In this document: positions 34,736-43,951 of the stretch, one piece after another
Numbering within the stretch: the first letter of the stretch is position 1
How the letters are laid out: every line of letters begins with the position of its first letter
NCBI GenBank assembly: GCA_947626525.1
Contig: CANQSM010000015.1
Coordinates: 1 to 45,296, forward strand
Source: an uncultured Phocaeicola sp.
GTDB lineage: Bacteria; Bacteroidota; Bacteroidia; Bacteroidales; Bacteroidaceae
Direction of reading: 5' to 3'
Length of the DNA stretch: 45,296 nt
The notes under the pieces: model-generated
What the model saw: the letters and a program-made list of their open reading frames with translations, nothing else
Database searches by the model: none
Told to the model about the DNA's origin: nothing
Position numbers and translations under genes: made by a program

Positions 34736-36079
34736 TTATTTCATCCAGATATTGATGATTTCACCGATATACATTTTATGCATGGTTTTTCCTTCCCACT
34801 CTTGTTTTAGAGTTTCATTTTTTAATGCTTCTGGATTGAGTGATTGAGCAACCATTTTTTTACATTCTATAATCAGCCACGCTTCTTTGAAAGCTTTGCT
34901 GCCAGAAGGAGTGGTAAGGGGAGTCAAACCGCTGGCTTTTACTTTGTCTGTATTTCGGCCGGATTGACTTCCACATACTTTTAATGCTTCGCGACTGTTT
35001 TCATTATAAAAAGTAAGTGTGTAAGTATCATTTTTTTCCATAAGCTGATAAGTGTATCTGCTTGGATTGATAAAACAGAAGGCTACCGGTTTTTGATATA
35101 AGTTGCCGAGTCCTCCCCAGCTTGCAGTCATCATGTTAAACTTTTCGTTGTTACCGGCAGTGATAAGCATCCAATCTTGTGAAAGCATTTTATAAATGTT
35201 GCCGGGGATATTTTCCGGGGCTATTCTTTTGTATCCTTCCATAGATGTGGCTGTGGTTTCTTCATGAATATCGGTTTGTTTGGTTCCGTATGCTGAACCT
35301 ATAACCGTTTTGGTTGCTACAGGAACCGTAGTTGCGGCTGTAACCGTATTTTCTATGGGAGAGGTTGTGTTACTTTTAATTTCTGTTGGGTTCTCTCCCT
35401 GAGAAAGGCTAGACGATGCTATGCCTTTGGATACATCAATGGTAATGACGGAAGGAGCTGTCGTTTCTTTTGCTTTTTGCACTTCTTTAGGAGCGGTATT
35501 CACCGGCTTTTGCAACTGTTCAGTGATGGAATTGGCTACACTTTTAAATAGATTGTCTTTGTAATCGATTGTTTTGGAGCGGAACTTACCGATGACACGA
35601 GCTAATTTGTCCTTTTTCTTGTTGAGTCCGTTTTCATCCGTGATAAGTTCTTCGGCATCATATCGTTCACCTCCGTCACGCGCTTCGTTATACCAGTAAC
35701 GGATTCTGGTCATGGTCAGGTCGCATTTCTCGTACTCACATTGAACAATGAATTGATAATAGATGCGGGTCCGGTCCAACGATAAAGCACTGGATGAGAA
35801 GATCACGTATTCTTCACCGATAGCACCGATTTCACCATTTTGGGCATTCTCGGTAATCAGTTTGTTATTGGGAAATTTCTCATTTGTTTTGAATTGCTCT
35901 TTTGCCCAATTGTTTACCATATTAAAAATGGCTTCTTTCGTTGCCCCTGGAATATTTATGGTTTGTGTAAAAGTTACCTTTCCATCAACAACGGGTACGG
36001 CGCCGGATAGATATTTGGAATCTGTTTGTGCCCATCCCCAGATTGGAATCATTAATAGGAGTAAAAGTATTTTCTTCAT
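34736..36079 (-). CDS. Secreted DUF4468 protein fused to a flavin-reductase-like domain
   Basis: 447 aa with signal peptide IPIWGWAQ (18). Residues 30-170 match DUF4468 (GKVTFTQTINIPGATKEAIFNMVNNWAKEQF, then YYQFIVQCEYEKCDLTMTRIRYWY). A Thr/Ser/Pro-rich linker covers about 190-280. Residues 290-447 look like the FMN-binding split-barrel flavin reductase family: YKMLSQDWMLITAG, MMTASWGGLGNLYQKPVAFCFINPSRYT, TLTFYNE and SGRNTDKVKASGL. Both parts are recognised by pattern, not by search. A flavin-binding domain on the secreted side is unusual, since flavin must be supplied there. Monocistronic, with TAAGTTTG at 36108-36115 as -7 and a terminator behind it. Confidence 0.75.
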   Translation of the reverse strand: MKKILLLLLMIPIWGWAQTDSKYLSGAVPVVDGKVTFTQTINIPGATKEAIFNMVNNWAKEQFKTNEKFPNNKLITENAQNGEIGAIGEEYVIFSSSALSLDRTRIYYQFIVQCEYEKCDLTMTRIRYWYNEARDGGERYDAEELITDENGLNKKKDKLARVIGKFRSKTIDYKDNLFKSVANSITEQLQKPVNTAPKEVQKAKETTAPSVITIDVSKGIASSSLSQGENPTEIKSNTTSPIENTVTAATTVPVATKTVIGSAYGTKQTDIHEETTATSMEGYKRIAPENIPGNIYKMLSQDWMLITAGNNEKFNMMTASWGGLGNLYQKPVAFCFINPSRYTYQLMEKNDTYTLTFYNENSREALKVCGSQSGRNTDKVKASGLTPLTTPSGSKAFKEAWLIIECKKMVAQSLNPEALKNETLKQEWEGKTMHKMYIGEIINIWMK

Positions 36080-36107
36080 AGCGATAATAATTTGTGAATA
36101 ATTGCCA

Positions 36108-36115
36108 CAAACTTA
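36108..36115 (-). promoter_or_regulatory. Putative -7 element for the DUF4468 gene
   Basis: The minus strand reads TAAGTTTG, 28 bp before the start codon, matching TAnnTTTG. No clear -33 element. Confidence 0.45.
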
Positions 36116-36161
36116 CTGAAAAAACTGTTATCCTTGTTGTATGTAATAGAAAAATTAAGAA

Positions 36162-36430
36162 TTAAAATGTATATGATATGTTGATGCCTGCCTGACGGTT
36201 GCTGCAAGCCGACAGGATAGAGAGATTTTTATTCTTATCTTTAATACCTAATAGCTTGTGCATAATGGGTGACAATCGGTATATCATTTTGGCATTGAGT
36301 ATACCTATATCGGCTCCTGTAATTACATCACTGACCCTTGGTGTCCAAATGGTACAGAATGTGGTTGTTTAGGGCTGGTATGCTGTATTAACCATGGTGG
36401 TAGGAAAGATAGTGTTGACAGACAGCCTTT
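36162..36430 (-). pseudogene. C-terminal remnant of an outer-membrane barrel protein
   Basis: The minus-strand frame ending at the stop 36162-36164 gives 68 uninterrupted residues with DVITGADIGILNAKMIYRLSP and the ending GINISYTF, an aromatic C-terminus typical of outer-membrane barrels. An in-frame TAA at 36369-36371 interrupts it, and barrel-like residues (SVNTIFPTTMVNTAYQP) continue upstream. This looks like the decayed tail of a larger gene. No start is left. Confidence 0.5.
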
Positions 36431-36667
36431 TTAGGTTGAATGAAGTTTCGGGAAGAGTGAATCAGTCGCTGGGTTTTGTTTCCTGAGCCATTTTTTCGGA
36501 AATCTTTTTGTCCAACGAACGAACTTCTCATTGAATAGAACATGAGGCAATGAGTTGAATGAATTCATCCATTGTTTAAACTGGAGTTTGATACTGTCTT
36601 TTTGGGTTGCTCCTTTGTAAATAGTTGAAAGTAAGAAGAAACTGTAACTTTTTTTAATAAATCTCAT
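36431..36667 (-). other. 78-codon ORF, possibly upstream part of the barrel remnant
   Basis: An ORF whose ATG overlaps the stop of the YciO-like gene (TGA at 36664-36666). It encodes a Lys-rich product (MRFIKKSYSFFLLSTIYKG start) with no signal peptide of normal form. Its frame differs from that of the barrel remnant just below. Either it is a frameshifted part of the same dead gene or a chance ORF. I see no family. Confidence 0.25.
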
Positions 36668-37275
36668 TCATTCAGCCATCCTTTTCCTTGTCTTATTATT
36701 TCGTATGTTCCGTCGATACAACAGACAATGGTGCTAGGTTCTATACCGCCTATGCCTCCGTCTATGATTAAATCTACTTCACTACCGAATTTTTCTTCAA
36801 TCAATTCTGGGGTTGTTATGTATTCTATATCTTCCGTCTCGTTGTGCGGAAGGGTGGTTGTCAGTATGGGGGCATCCAGCAAACGGCATATTTCCCTTAT
36901 AATAGGGCTGTCTGGTACACGGATACCTACTTCTTTTCTATTTTTGAATATCTTGGGCAGTCGGCTTCCGGTAGGAACTATAAAAGTAAAAGCTCCAGGC
37001 AGGTTACGTTTCATTAATTTGAAGGTCGTATTGTCTATCTTGGTATATTCACTAATGTTGCTTAAATCGTAGCAAATAATCGCCAAATTGTTTTTTCGCG
37101 GATCAATGCCTTTTATTTTACAGATGCGTTCAATGGCCCTTTCTTTTAAGGCATGACAACCGATTGCATACATGGTGTCCGTAGGATAGATAATCAATCC
37201 GCCTTCATTGAGAATCCGAAGGACCTCATTAAGGTCCTTCGGATGATTATTCTTAGAATAGAGTTTACGTATCAT
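36664..37275 (-). CDS. YciO/Sua5-type L-threonylcarbamoyladenylate synthase family protein
   Basis: 203 aa. LNEGGLIIYPTDTMYAIGC, KGIDPRKNNLAIICYDLSNISEY and the LPGAFTFIVP segment are signatures of the YrdC fold, which forms threonylcarbamoyl-AMP for the t6A37 modification of tRNA. The Sua5 C-terminal domain is absent. RKNNLAIICYD in place of the KxRP pattern of TsaC points to the YciO subgroup, whose role is less settled. Its start overlaps the AsmA-like stop by four bases (37272-37275), so it is coupled to that gene. Confidence 0.88.
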   Translation of the reverse strand: MIRKLYSKNNHPKDLNEVLRILNEGGLIIYPTDTMYAIGCHALKERAIERICKIKGIDPRKNNLAIICYDLSNISEYTKIDNTTFKLMKRNLPGAFTFIVPTGSRLPKIFKNRKEVGIRVPDSPIIREICRLLDAPILTTTLPHNETEDIEYITTPELIEEKFGSEVDLIIDGGIGGIEPSTIVCCIDGTYEIIRQGKGWLNE

Positions 37276-39812
37276 TTTAGTTTCTTCTTTAAAAAGTCCA
37301 GAGCTTTTTCGGCGGCTTTCTCCTTTACTTTCTTGGTTAGGGAATCCTTGTTTGCCGTAGTCGCGGAATCCAGTCCGAGTTTTTGGCCGACTTTGTCCAA
37401 CGCTTTGTCCGCAACGGATTGTACAGCTTGATTTACCATACTTTTTGTGTCGACGGAAATATTGGGAGAAGTGAAAGTTCCTCCGATTTTCAAGTCAAGC
37501 GTTGTCAATTGGGAAATAGAACCGGAAGAAGCTGGTAATTTGATTTTGCCGGTATAATCAATAGTCTGGTCTAATCCTGTGCTACCTGATAAGTTTAATG
37601 TGGTTGAGCCTAGTTTGATATCAAACGGATTCGTACTAAGGCGTCCGTCTTTAATTTGGAAGTCGATATGTATATCTTTTACGGTTATGTTCTTCAGGTC
37701 AGGCTGGTTGATGACATCAGCAATTTTATCAATGGCAGCAATACCGCTCAGACTCAAATCTTTTGTTTGAAGAGAACCGTCCCCCTGCAAGGTATTCATG
37801 ACGGGTGACATATTGTTATTCAGTGTTGTGGCTATTTTCATGTAACCAGAGAATTTACCTTTCAAACCTTGGAAGATAGGGGCGAATTGTTGTATCATAT
37901 CCAGCTCCTTGAACGTTTGGGCAAAGGAAAGCCCGGTCATGCTAAACGAAGCGTTTAAGTCGGGATTCTCATTTTCTTTGGCGTTAGAATAGGTGCCATT
38001 CATTACTATTTTTCCGCCCATGGTATTCATGGACAGGTTTTTCATGTCCGCCACGCCGTCTTTTATCAGCATTTTGCCATTGATATCGCTTAAGGTCATT
38101 TTGTCGAATACGACCTTTTTCATGTTGGCATTCATATTGAAATCGATGTTTTTAGGAACACGCAGCACACCTGTTGCCTCGGTATTTTCTGTGGCGGGTG
38201 TTTCAGACGTTGTGGTTTGAACGGCTGCCGCTATGACACTGTCTCCTTCGGCCGTCATGAAATCATTCAGGTTGAAATAATTGGAATGTATATTTAAATT
38301 TCCTTTTATGGTTTTTCCTTTTAAGACGTATGCCATATAATTCTCGAGTTTACAATCTGTGGTGAGATCATTCTTTCCGATATTGACGGTCGTTTCGCTC
38401 AAATTGAGGTATTGAGGTGTAAAACCGAATGTAGACTGCTGGATAATGATATCCGGCATATCTTTCATTTTCAGTATCATGTTTTTTAAATGGATATCCC
38501 CTGAAGCCAAAATTTTGTCATAGACCTCTTTTTCTATATAGGAAAGCTTCCCAACGATACTCATGTTTGCATTGATGATACCGCTTAGTTCCATTTCTTC
38601 CAGCGGGTAGACTTCTTTAATCTTTCCCAGATTTAGTGTGCCCTTGGCGGCAAAGCGGAAGTCCGGATCGCTGACCGGGGTTTTGACATCGGCAGTCAGA
38701 CTGAATGGACTGCCAGCTAATGAAAAACTGAATGGCTCTATCTTTATTTCTGTCAGATCTGCATTTCCACCCGGATTGCTGATATCAGCATTTACTTGGA
38801 TATGGTCTACTCCGGCCGGGAGGGAAGGGTAGCGGAACATACCGTCTTTTACGTTGAGTTTTACGTTGAATTGCGGCAGATTATCGCTTTCCATAGTTCC
38901 TTTGGCAAAGGCTTCCATACTTACTTTTCCGTCTGTTTTCAAGGTCTCGAAGTCTTTGGCATAGATGGCCGGGATTAGTGAAAGAATCTCCTTAAATTGT
39001 ATTTCAGAGGTATTGAGTTTCAAATCCATGTCAGTAGCTTTTTCCGAAATGGTGAGCCAGCCGTCAAGGTTCGCCTCGATGGCGTTCAGACGGAATTTGT
39101 TGTCTTCAAGTACATATTTCCCGTTCTCCATGTCGGCATCCACGTCCATTTTTGCATAAATGGTCACGTTAGAAAGGAAAGGAATGCCGTTCATTTTAAA
39201 TAGTAGTTTTTCAATTTCCGTTTCCACTTTCAGTATAGTATGTGCGGCACTCATATCACCGGCACAATTAAGATTCAGATTCTGAAGCCCTGCATACATT
39301 TTTCCTTGCCGGTCATCATAAATGATATTTATTCCTTTCAATGAGACCTTTTTTAGTTTTATACGGAAGGTGGAAGTCTCTTCTGCATTCTCTATCTCGG
39401 GAACAGCAGTAGTGTCGGTTTTTACAATATCCCAGTTAACGCGCCCGTCTTCCAGCACAATCGCTTTGATAGAGGTATTTTTGACACTGATTTTGGAAAT
39501 ATCGTATCCCGAATCACTGAAAAGAGAGAATAGATTGAGGGATACGCTTACCTTCTCTGACTTTACTAAGGTGTCGTTTTGGAATTCACCTACTCCTTTC
39601 AGCCAGAAATTTTCCAGTGTAACAGAAGCTTTCGGGAAGTCTCGGAGCAAACTGATATCCAGACCTTCGAAACTAAATTCAGCATTGAACATCTTGTTAC
39701 CTTCGGTTATAACCACCTCTTTGATTTTGCCTCTGAAGGCATAAGGCAATATGATGAGCAACACTAAAATGACCGCTATGACAATGCCTGTAATTTTTAA
39801 ACCATTTTTCAT
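37272..39812 (-). CDS. AsmA-like inner-membrane-anchored protein
   Basis: 846 aa. One N-terminal TM helix (7-24, GIVIAVILVLLIILPYAF), then a long periplasmic region built of repeating beta-strand segments. FEGLDISLLRDFPKASVTLENFWLKG near residue 47 is the AsmA N-terminal signature, and LKGKFSGYMKIATTLNNNMSPVMNTLQGDGSLQTKDLSLSG and the following strands match the AsmA C-terminal region. AsmA-type proteins are now thought to carry phospholipids between membranes; this is family knowledge, not shown here. Ends in a Lys/Ala-rich helix. 12 bp after the PIF1-like gene, 4-bp overlap with the YciO-like gene. Confidence 0.88.
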   Translation of the reverse strand: MKNGLKITGIVIAVILVLLIILPYAFRGKIKEVVITEGNKMFNAEFSFEGLDISLLRDFPKASVTLENFWLKGVGEFQNDTLVKSEKVSVSLNLFSLFSDSGYDISKISVKNTSIKAIVLEDGRVNWDIVKTDTTAVPEIENAEETSTFRIKLKKVSLKGINIIYDDRQGKMYAGLQNLNLNCAGDMSAAHTILKVETEIEKLLFKMNGIPFLSNVTIYAKMDVDADMENGKYVLEDNKFRLNAIEANLDGWLTISEKATDMDLKLNTSEIQFKEILSLIPAIYAKDFETLKTDGKVSMEAFAKGTMESDNLPQFNVKLNVKDGMFRYPSLPAGVDHIQVNADISNPGGNADLTEIKIEPFSFSLAGSPFSLTADVKTPVSDPDFRFAAKGTLNLGKIKEVYPLEEMELSGIINANMSIVGKLSYIEKEVYDKILASGDIHLKNMILKMKDMPDIIIQQSTFGFTPQYLNLSETTVNIGKNDLTTDCKLENYMAYVLKGKTIKGNLNIHSNYFNLNDFMTAEGDSVIAAAVQTTTSETPATENTEATGVLRVPKNIDFNMNANMKKVVFDKMTLSDINGKMLIKDGVADMKNLSMNTMGGKIVMNGTYSNAKENENPDLNASFSMTGLSFAQTFKELDMIQQFAPIFQGLKGKFSGYMKIATTLNNNMSPVMNTLQGDGSLQTKDLSLSGIAAIDKIADVINQPDLKNITVKDIHIDFQIKDGRLSTNPFDIKLGSTTLNLSGSTGLDQTIDYTGKIKLPASSGSISQLTTLDLKIGGTFTSPNISVDTKSMVNQAVQSVADKALDKVGQKLGLDSATTANKDSLTKKVKEKAAEKALDFLKKKLK

Positions 39813-39824
39813 AATTATGTGTTT

Positions 39825-41828
39825 TTAGGATTCGTTCTTTTTATCGCGCAACTCTTCTGCAATGGCCCACTGAAGGGCAGCCTCTTCGGTTTTTCCCAGA
39901 CGGGAAAGTACATCTCCATACAGTTCGTGTGCTTTGATGTGGTCAGGTTTAATACTGGTAGCCCGGTCGAAGTCAGACGCAGCCCCTTCCAGATTATTTA
40001 ACTCTATCCGATTCTTTCCCCGATTATACACACTTTTAAATAGTATGGGGCTGAGTCGTACCGCTTCGTTGAAGCATTTTTCAGCTTCATGATAGTTTCC
40101 TTCGGAATATAAGGTTATTCCTTTTCTTACCCATGCGTCTACATATTTGGGAGCCAATTCTATGGCTTTATTGTAGTTGGCTATGGCGGCTTTCGTATCA
40201 TGCGCTTGGGTAATACATTCATTGCCCATCAGATAATATTCCTTGGCATATTTTTCAAGATTTTTTTGCAAATGCTGCATTTTTTCTTTTAATATTCTAT
40301 TCTCTTCTCTCAACACATTGATGATGTGTAAATTTCTGCGTATATACCGTTTGATGAGAGGACGTTCTATATCATATCGGGCATGAATGGCTCGGAAAAA
40401 GCTGTTTAGGAAATTTTCGAAGTCTCCTGTTTTGAAATGTTTCACTGAGTCTGCATACCAGACATCTGCTTGTGCTTGTTTCAGCGCTTTTTCAATAAGC
40501 TGTTCGTTGTTGAACCGTCCGGCAAATTGTACAATTTCGGGACGTACGAAAATATCTGCTCTTGTAATTTGTTTTTTTAATTGGATACCTTTCAGGGAAA
40601 TGCATCGGCTCAGTGCTACATAAGCCTGTCCGCCGGTAAATACCCCTCCGGTAAAGTCTATAATCACATGGCTGAATGTGAGTCCCTGACTTTTGTGAAT
40701 GGTGATGGCCCATGCCAGACGGATAGGATATTGGGTAAATACACCCAGCTCTTCTTCCTCTATTTTCTTTTCTTTTTCGTTGTACGTATAGCGGATGTTA
40801 TGCCACGAATGGCGCTGTACGTCACATTCCGTTCCGTTTTCGGTCGTCACATAAATGATACCTTCTTCGTCAATGCCGGATACGGTGCCAATGGTTCCGT
40901 TTACCCAGCGGTGTTCCATGTCATTTTTTATAAAGATGACTTGTGCGCCGGGTTTCAATTCCAGTTCCATGGAAGTGGGTAAACTGCTTTCGGGGAATTC
41001 GCCATGAATTTCTCCGACAAAAGTAGTCGTTTCGCCCGGTAATTCTGCCAGCTTCTTTTCATTGATATAGTCTACATTGTCCCGCCGGGTTGCCAAGGTG
41101 ATGTACATGTCGTTTTCTTCTTCTTTGATATGGGCATTGTATCGGGTATTCAGTAACTGTAAGTCAGCAGCTCCGGCTGTGTTGGTACGAATATGGTCCA
41201 GTACATTGATAAACACGGGGTCGTTTTGGCGATATACCTTCTTCAGCTCAATGGATACCAGTTCCATTTCATCGAATACTTTGGCTGAGAAGAAAAAAGG
41301 AGTAGGATAGAAGCGGTTCAGTATTTCACGTTCATCGGCTTTGATAACCGGCTCGAGCTGATATACATCTCCTACAAGCAGAATCTGTTTTCCTCCGAAT
41401 GGTTCGCACAAATTCCGGGAATAAATTCGTAGTACCTTATCGATAAAGTCAATGATGTCTGCCCGTACCATGGATATTTCATCAATGATGATGAGTTCCA
41501 CCTCCTTGATAATCTTTCGGTGTGAAGATGAATATTTCAGGAAATCTTTTATTTTACGGATACTGAAATTCGGGTCATCCGGTAACAGCGGGTAAAAAGG
41601 CAGTTTGAAAAAGTTGTGCAGTGTACTTCCTCCGGCATTGATGGCGGCAATACCGGTAGGAGCCAATACGATATGTTTCTTTTTGGTCATACCGCAAACG
41701 TATTTCAGAAACGTAGATTTTCCCGTACCTGCTTTGCCGGTAAGAAAGACGGACTGGCGGGTATATTGTATTAAGTTCAGAGCATTCTGAAACTCTTTGT
41801 TGTCTGTGTCTATTTTTTGTGTTCCCAT
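39825..41828 (-). CDS. PIF1-like helicase fused to C-terminal TPRs
   Basis: 667 aa. Superfamily 1 helicase motifs: Walker A GKAGTGKST at 31-39, motif II IIIDEISM with Asp116-Glu117, LVGDVYQLEPV, and late motifs AWAITIHKSQGLTFSHVIID and YVALSRC, as in PIF1/RecD2-type 5'-3' helicases. A coiled-coil-like helix near 520-550 leads into three TPRs at about 555-660 (NYNKAIELAPKYVDAWVRKG, CFNEAVRLSPIL, DFDRATSIKPDHIKAH). PIF1 helicases unwind G-quadruplex and other DNA structures; the TPRs suggest a partner protein. First gene of the operon with the AsmA-like and YciO-like genes. Confidence 0.88.
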   Translation of the reverse strand: MGTQKIDTDNKEFQNALNLIQYTRQSVFLTGKAGTGKSTFLKYVCGMTKKKHIVLAPTGIAAINAGGSTLHNFFKLPFYPLLPDDPNFSIRKIKDFLKYSSSHRKIIKEVELIIIDEISMVRADIIDFIDKVLRIYSRNLCEPFGGKQILLVGDVYQLEPVIKADEREILNRFYPTPFFFSAKVFDEMELVSIELKKVYRQNDPVFINVLDHIRTNTAGAADLQLLNTRYNAHIKEEENDMYITLATRRDNVDYINEKKLAELPGETTTFVGEIHGEFPESSLPTSMELELKPGAQVIFIKNDMEHRWVNGTIGTVSGIDEEGIIYVTTENGTECDVQRHSWHNIRYTYNEKEKKIEEEELGVFTQYPIRLAWAITIHKSQGLTFSHVIIDFTGGVFTGGQAYVALSRCISLKGIQLKKQITRADIFVRPEIVQFAGRFNNEQLIEKALKQAQADVWYADSVKHFKTGDFENFLNSFFRAIHARYDIERPLIKRYIRRNLHIINVLREENRILKEKMQHLQKNLEKYAKEYYLMGNECITQAHDTKAAIANYNKAIELAPKYVDAWVRKGITLYSEGNYHEAEKCFNEAVRLSPILFKSVYNRGKNRIELNNLEGAASDFDRATSIKPDHIKAHELYGDVLSRLGKTEEAALQWAIAEELRDKKNES

Positions 41829-41842
41829 TCTGCAAATCTCAA

Positions 41843-41850
41843 CAAAGATA
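41843..41850 (-). promoter_or_regulatory. Putative -7 element for the PIF1-like operon
   Basis: The minus strand reads TATCTTTG, only 14 bp before the start codon, implying a leader of about 8 nt. No -33 TTTG at normal spacing. The match to the consensus is exact but the leader is short. Confidence 0.35.
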
Positions 41851-41925
41851 GCGCAATTTGCTATTCAAGGCTATAGGGACTCCTTAAATTTTATACAAAC
41901 TTCATAATTTATGTCGAATAATGGT

Positions 41926-41958
41926 TATATTTGCAGCATAAGCTTGTCCTTTCGGACA
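41926..41958 (+). promoter_or_regulatory. Promoter -7 element and leader hairpin
   Basis: TATATTTG at 41926-41933 predicts a start near 41940 and a 55-nt leader for the small barrel gene. Within the leader, tgtcc (41945-41949) and ggaca (41954-41958) form a 5-bp stem with a tttc loop, possibly protecting the 5' end of the transcript. Confidence 0.55.
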
Positions 41959-41994
41959 GAATAAACCAGAAATAATCAATAAAAGAATACAAAG

Positions 41995-42432
41995 ATGAAT
42001 AGAAAGAAATGGATCTCTTTAGTTGTAGTGTGCTTTATGACAATTTATTCATCGGCACAAATGATGCGCGCTTTTGACGTGAAAGCTAATTTCCGCGGTG
42101 ATTTCGGATTTGGAGTGGGATTGACGATGAATGTGGTGGATGAACTGGATTTTGCTCCTTCTTATAATTACTATTTCCGGAGCGGTACCAATGCTTGGCA
42201 TTTGGATGCCGATATGCATTATAATTTCAAGCCGATTCCTTTATGGAGGATTTATCCGTTGGCGGGCATCACGTATTATCGTTGTGAGAAAGGACGTTTC
42301 GGAGCTAATTTGGGAGCTGGTTGTTCTTATGATTTTGATATGGAGTGGTGCGTGAAAGCTGAGATGAAGTATCAGGTGATAAAACACTGGGATGATTTGT
42401 TTGTCAGTGTAGGCATCTCTTATAAGTTTTAG
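41995..42432 (+). CDS. Small outer-membrane beta-barrel protein
   Basis: 145 aa with signal peptide VVVCFMTIYSSAQ (22). About eight amphipathic strands follow (FDVKANFRGDFGFGVGLTMNV, FAPSYNYYF, WHLDADMHYNFK, RIYPLAGITYYRCE, FGANLGAGCSYDFD, WCVKAEMKYQVI, DDLFVSVGISYKF), ending with Phe, as expected for an eight-stranded OmpX/OmpW-sized barrel. Function is unknown. It has a clear promoter and is followed after 69 bp by the GH28 gene. Confidence 0.85.
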   Translation: MNRKKWISLVVVCFMTIYSSAQMMRAFDVKANFRGDFGFGVGLTMNVVDELDFAPSYNYYFRSGTNAWHLDADMHYNFKPIPLWRIYPLAGITYYRCEKGRFGANLGAGCSYDFDMEWCVKAEMKYQVIKHWDDLFVSVGISYKF

Positions 42433-42501
42433 GACAAAGTGTAAACCTCAAAATAATACTGATATTAAGAATTAGGTAAAGGCAAGTATTAGGATTAGCT
42501 T

Positions 42502-43893
42502 ATGTATTTTAGAATATTATTTTTGTTGGCAGGCGTCATGACAGCCTGTAGCGGAGGACTGCATACGGTTACATTGGCAGATGCAAAGTCTGATGCCGTT
42601 GATTTGATTGTGCGGAATATCGCACTTACTTCTTTTCCTGACAGGGAAGTGAAAGTAGCCCCTTTAAAAGATAGCTTGCAGTGTGCCCGGCAACTTTTGC
42701 AGCAGGCTATTGATTCCTGTTCTTTGTCGGGTGGCGGGAAAGTGATCGTGGAGGACGGTTATTATCGTTTGAATGGGCCGCTTCATTTGAAAAGCGATGT
42801 CAATTTATGTTTGCAGAAGAATGCCTATCTTCAGTTTAGCGGAAATCCGTCTGATTTCCTTCCGGTAGTGCTCACCCGGTGGGAAGGGACGGAACTCTAC
42901 GGACATTCTCCTATGATATATGCATATCACGCTAACAATATAGCCATTACCGGTCAGGGAATCATCGATGCGCAGGGAGGATTGGTGTTTGCGGGATGGG
43001 GCAGGCGAGAAACTCCCGATTGCGACCGCTTGCGGGAAATGGGGGATAAACTGGTACCTGTGCAAGAACGGATATTCGGAGAGGGAACCATCTTGCGTCC
43101 TTCATGCATTCAGCCGTATGGTTGTTCGTGTGTGTTGATAGAAGGGGTGACGGTAAAAGATTCTCCGTTTTGGACAATTCATCCTGTGTATTGCGATAAT
43201 GTTATCGTACGGGGTGTGACGATAAACAGCCATTTCCCGAACAACGACGGATGTGACCCTGAATCTACTACCAATGTACTGATAGAAGACTGCATCTTTG
43301 AAACGGGAGATGATGCGGTGGCCATCAAGGCCGGAAGAGATACGGACGGGCGGTGGATAGGCAGGGCTTCCAAGAATATAGTGATACGGAACTGCGTTTT
43401 TCATTCGGAGTGCAATGGATTGTGTATTGGCAGCGAAATGTCTGGAGGAGTGGAGAATGTGTATATGGACAACATCACCATCGGCACGGTAAAGAATGCC
43501 CTTTATTTCAAGTCGAATAAAGACCGGGGTGGATACATCCGTAATGTAGTGGTAGACAGTATCCGGATAGAACGTGCCAAAGGTGCGATTCTTCGATTCG
43601 AGACCAACTACTTCGGTTTCCGAGGTGGAAACCATCAGGCCAAATACGAGCATTTCTGTATTAGCAATGTAGATGCCGGGATTGCCGACCGTTATGCTAT
43701 TTTTATGGATGGGAACAAGGAGAAGAAGATAGATGATATCCTGATTCGGAACTTTACGGTGCAGCGTGCCGGGCATCCTTATTATTTGATGAATACTGAT
43801 AAGGTAATCTTTGAGAACTCCTTTGTCAATGGAGAGTCCGTACCACGAACTCCGGAACAGAGTGCGGAAAAGGTAACGCTTGATGTATATTGA
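42502..43893 (+). CDS. GH28 family lipoprotein with divergent active-site residues
   Basis: 463 aa. Lipobox VMTAC gives a lipidated Cys16. The right-handed beta-helix repeats and the motifs NNDGCDPES (Asp249) and GDDAVAIKAG (Asp270, Asp271) match glycoside hydrolase family 28, which hydrolyses polygalacturonan and related pectins; these three aspartates are the catalytic set. The later GHG motif reads ECNGLCIGSEMSGG at 303-316, with Cys in the His position, and the usual RIK is YFKSNKDRGG (Phe336 in place of Arg). Either substrate preference differs or activity is weak. It lies alone, with no SusC/SusD or other pectin genes in the window. Confidence 0.87.
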   Translation: MYFRILFLLAGVMTACSGGLHTVTLADAKSDAVDLIVRNIALTSFPDREVKVAPLKDSLQCARQLLQQAIDSCSLSGGGKVIVEDGYYRLNGPLHLKSDVNLCLQKNAYLQFSGNPSDFLPVVLTRWEGTELYGHSPMIYAYHANNIAITGQGIIDAQGGLVFAGWGRRETPDCDRLREMGDKLVPVQERIFGEGTILRPSCIQPYGCSCVLIEGVTVKDSPFWTIHPVYCDNVIVRGVTINSHFPNNDGCDPESTTNVLIEDCIFETGDDAVAIKAGRDTDGRWIGRASKNIVIRNCVFHSECNGLCIGSEMSGGVENVYMDNITIGTVKNALYFKSNKDRGGYIRNVVVDSIRIERAKGAILRFETNYFGFRGGNHQAKYEHFCISNVDAGIADRYAIFMDGNKEKKIDDILIRNFTVQRAGHPYYLMNTDKVIFENSFVNGESVPRTPEQSAEKVTLDVY

Positions 43894-43951
43894 TTCGGGC
43901 GAGAGTGTGCGCACCCTCCCTTTTTATATTGAAATCCTCTTTGGAAAGAAG

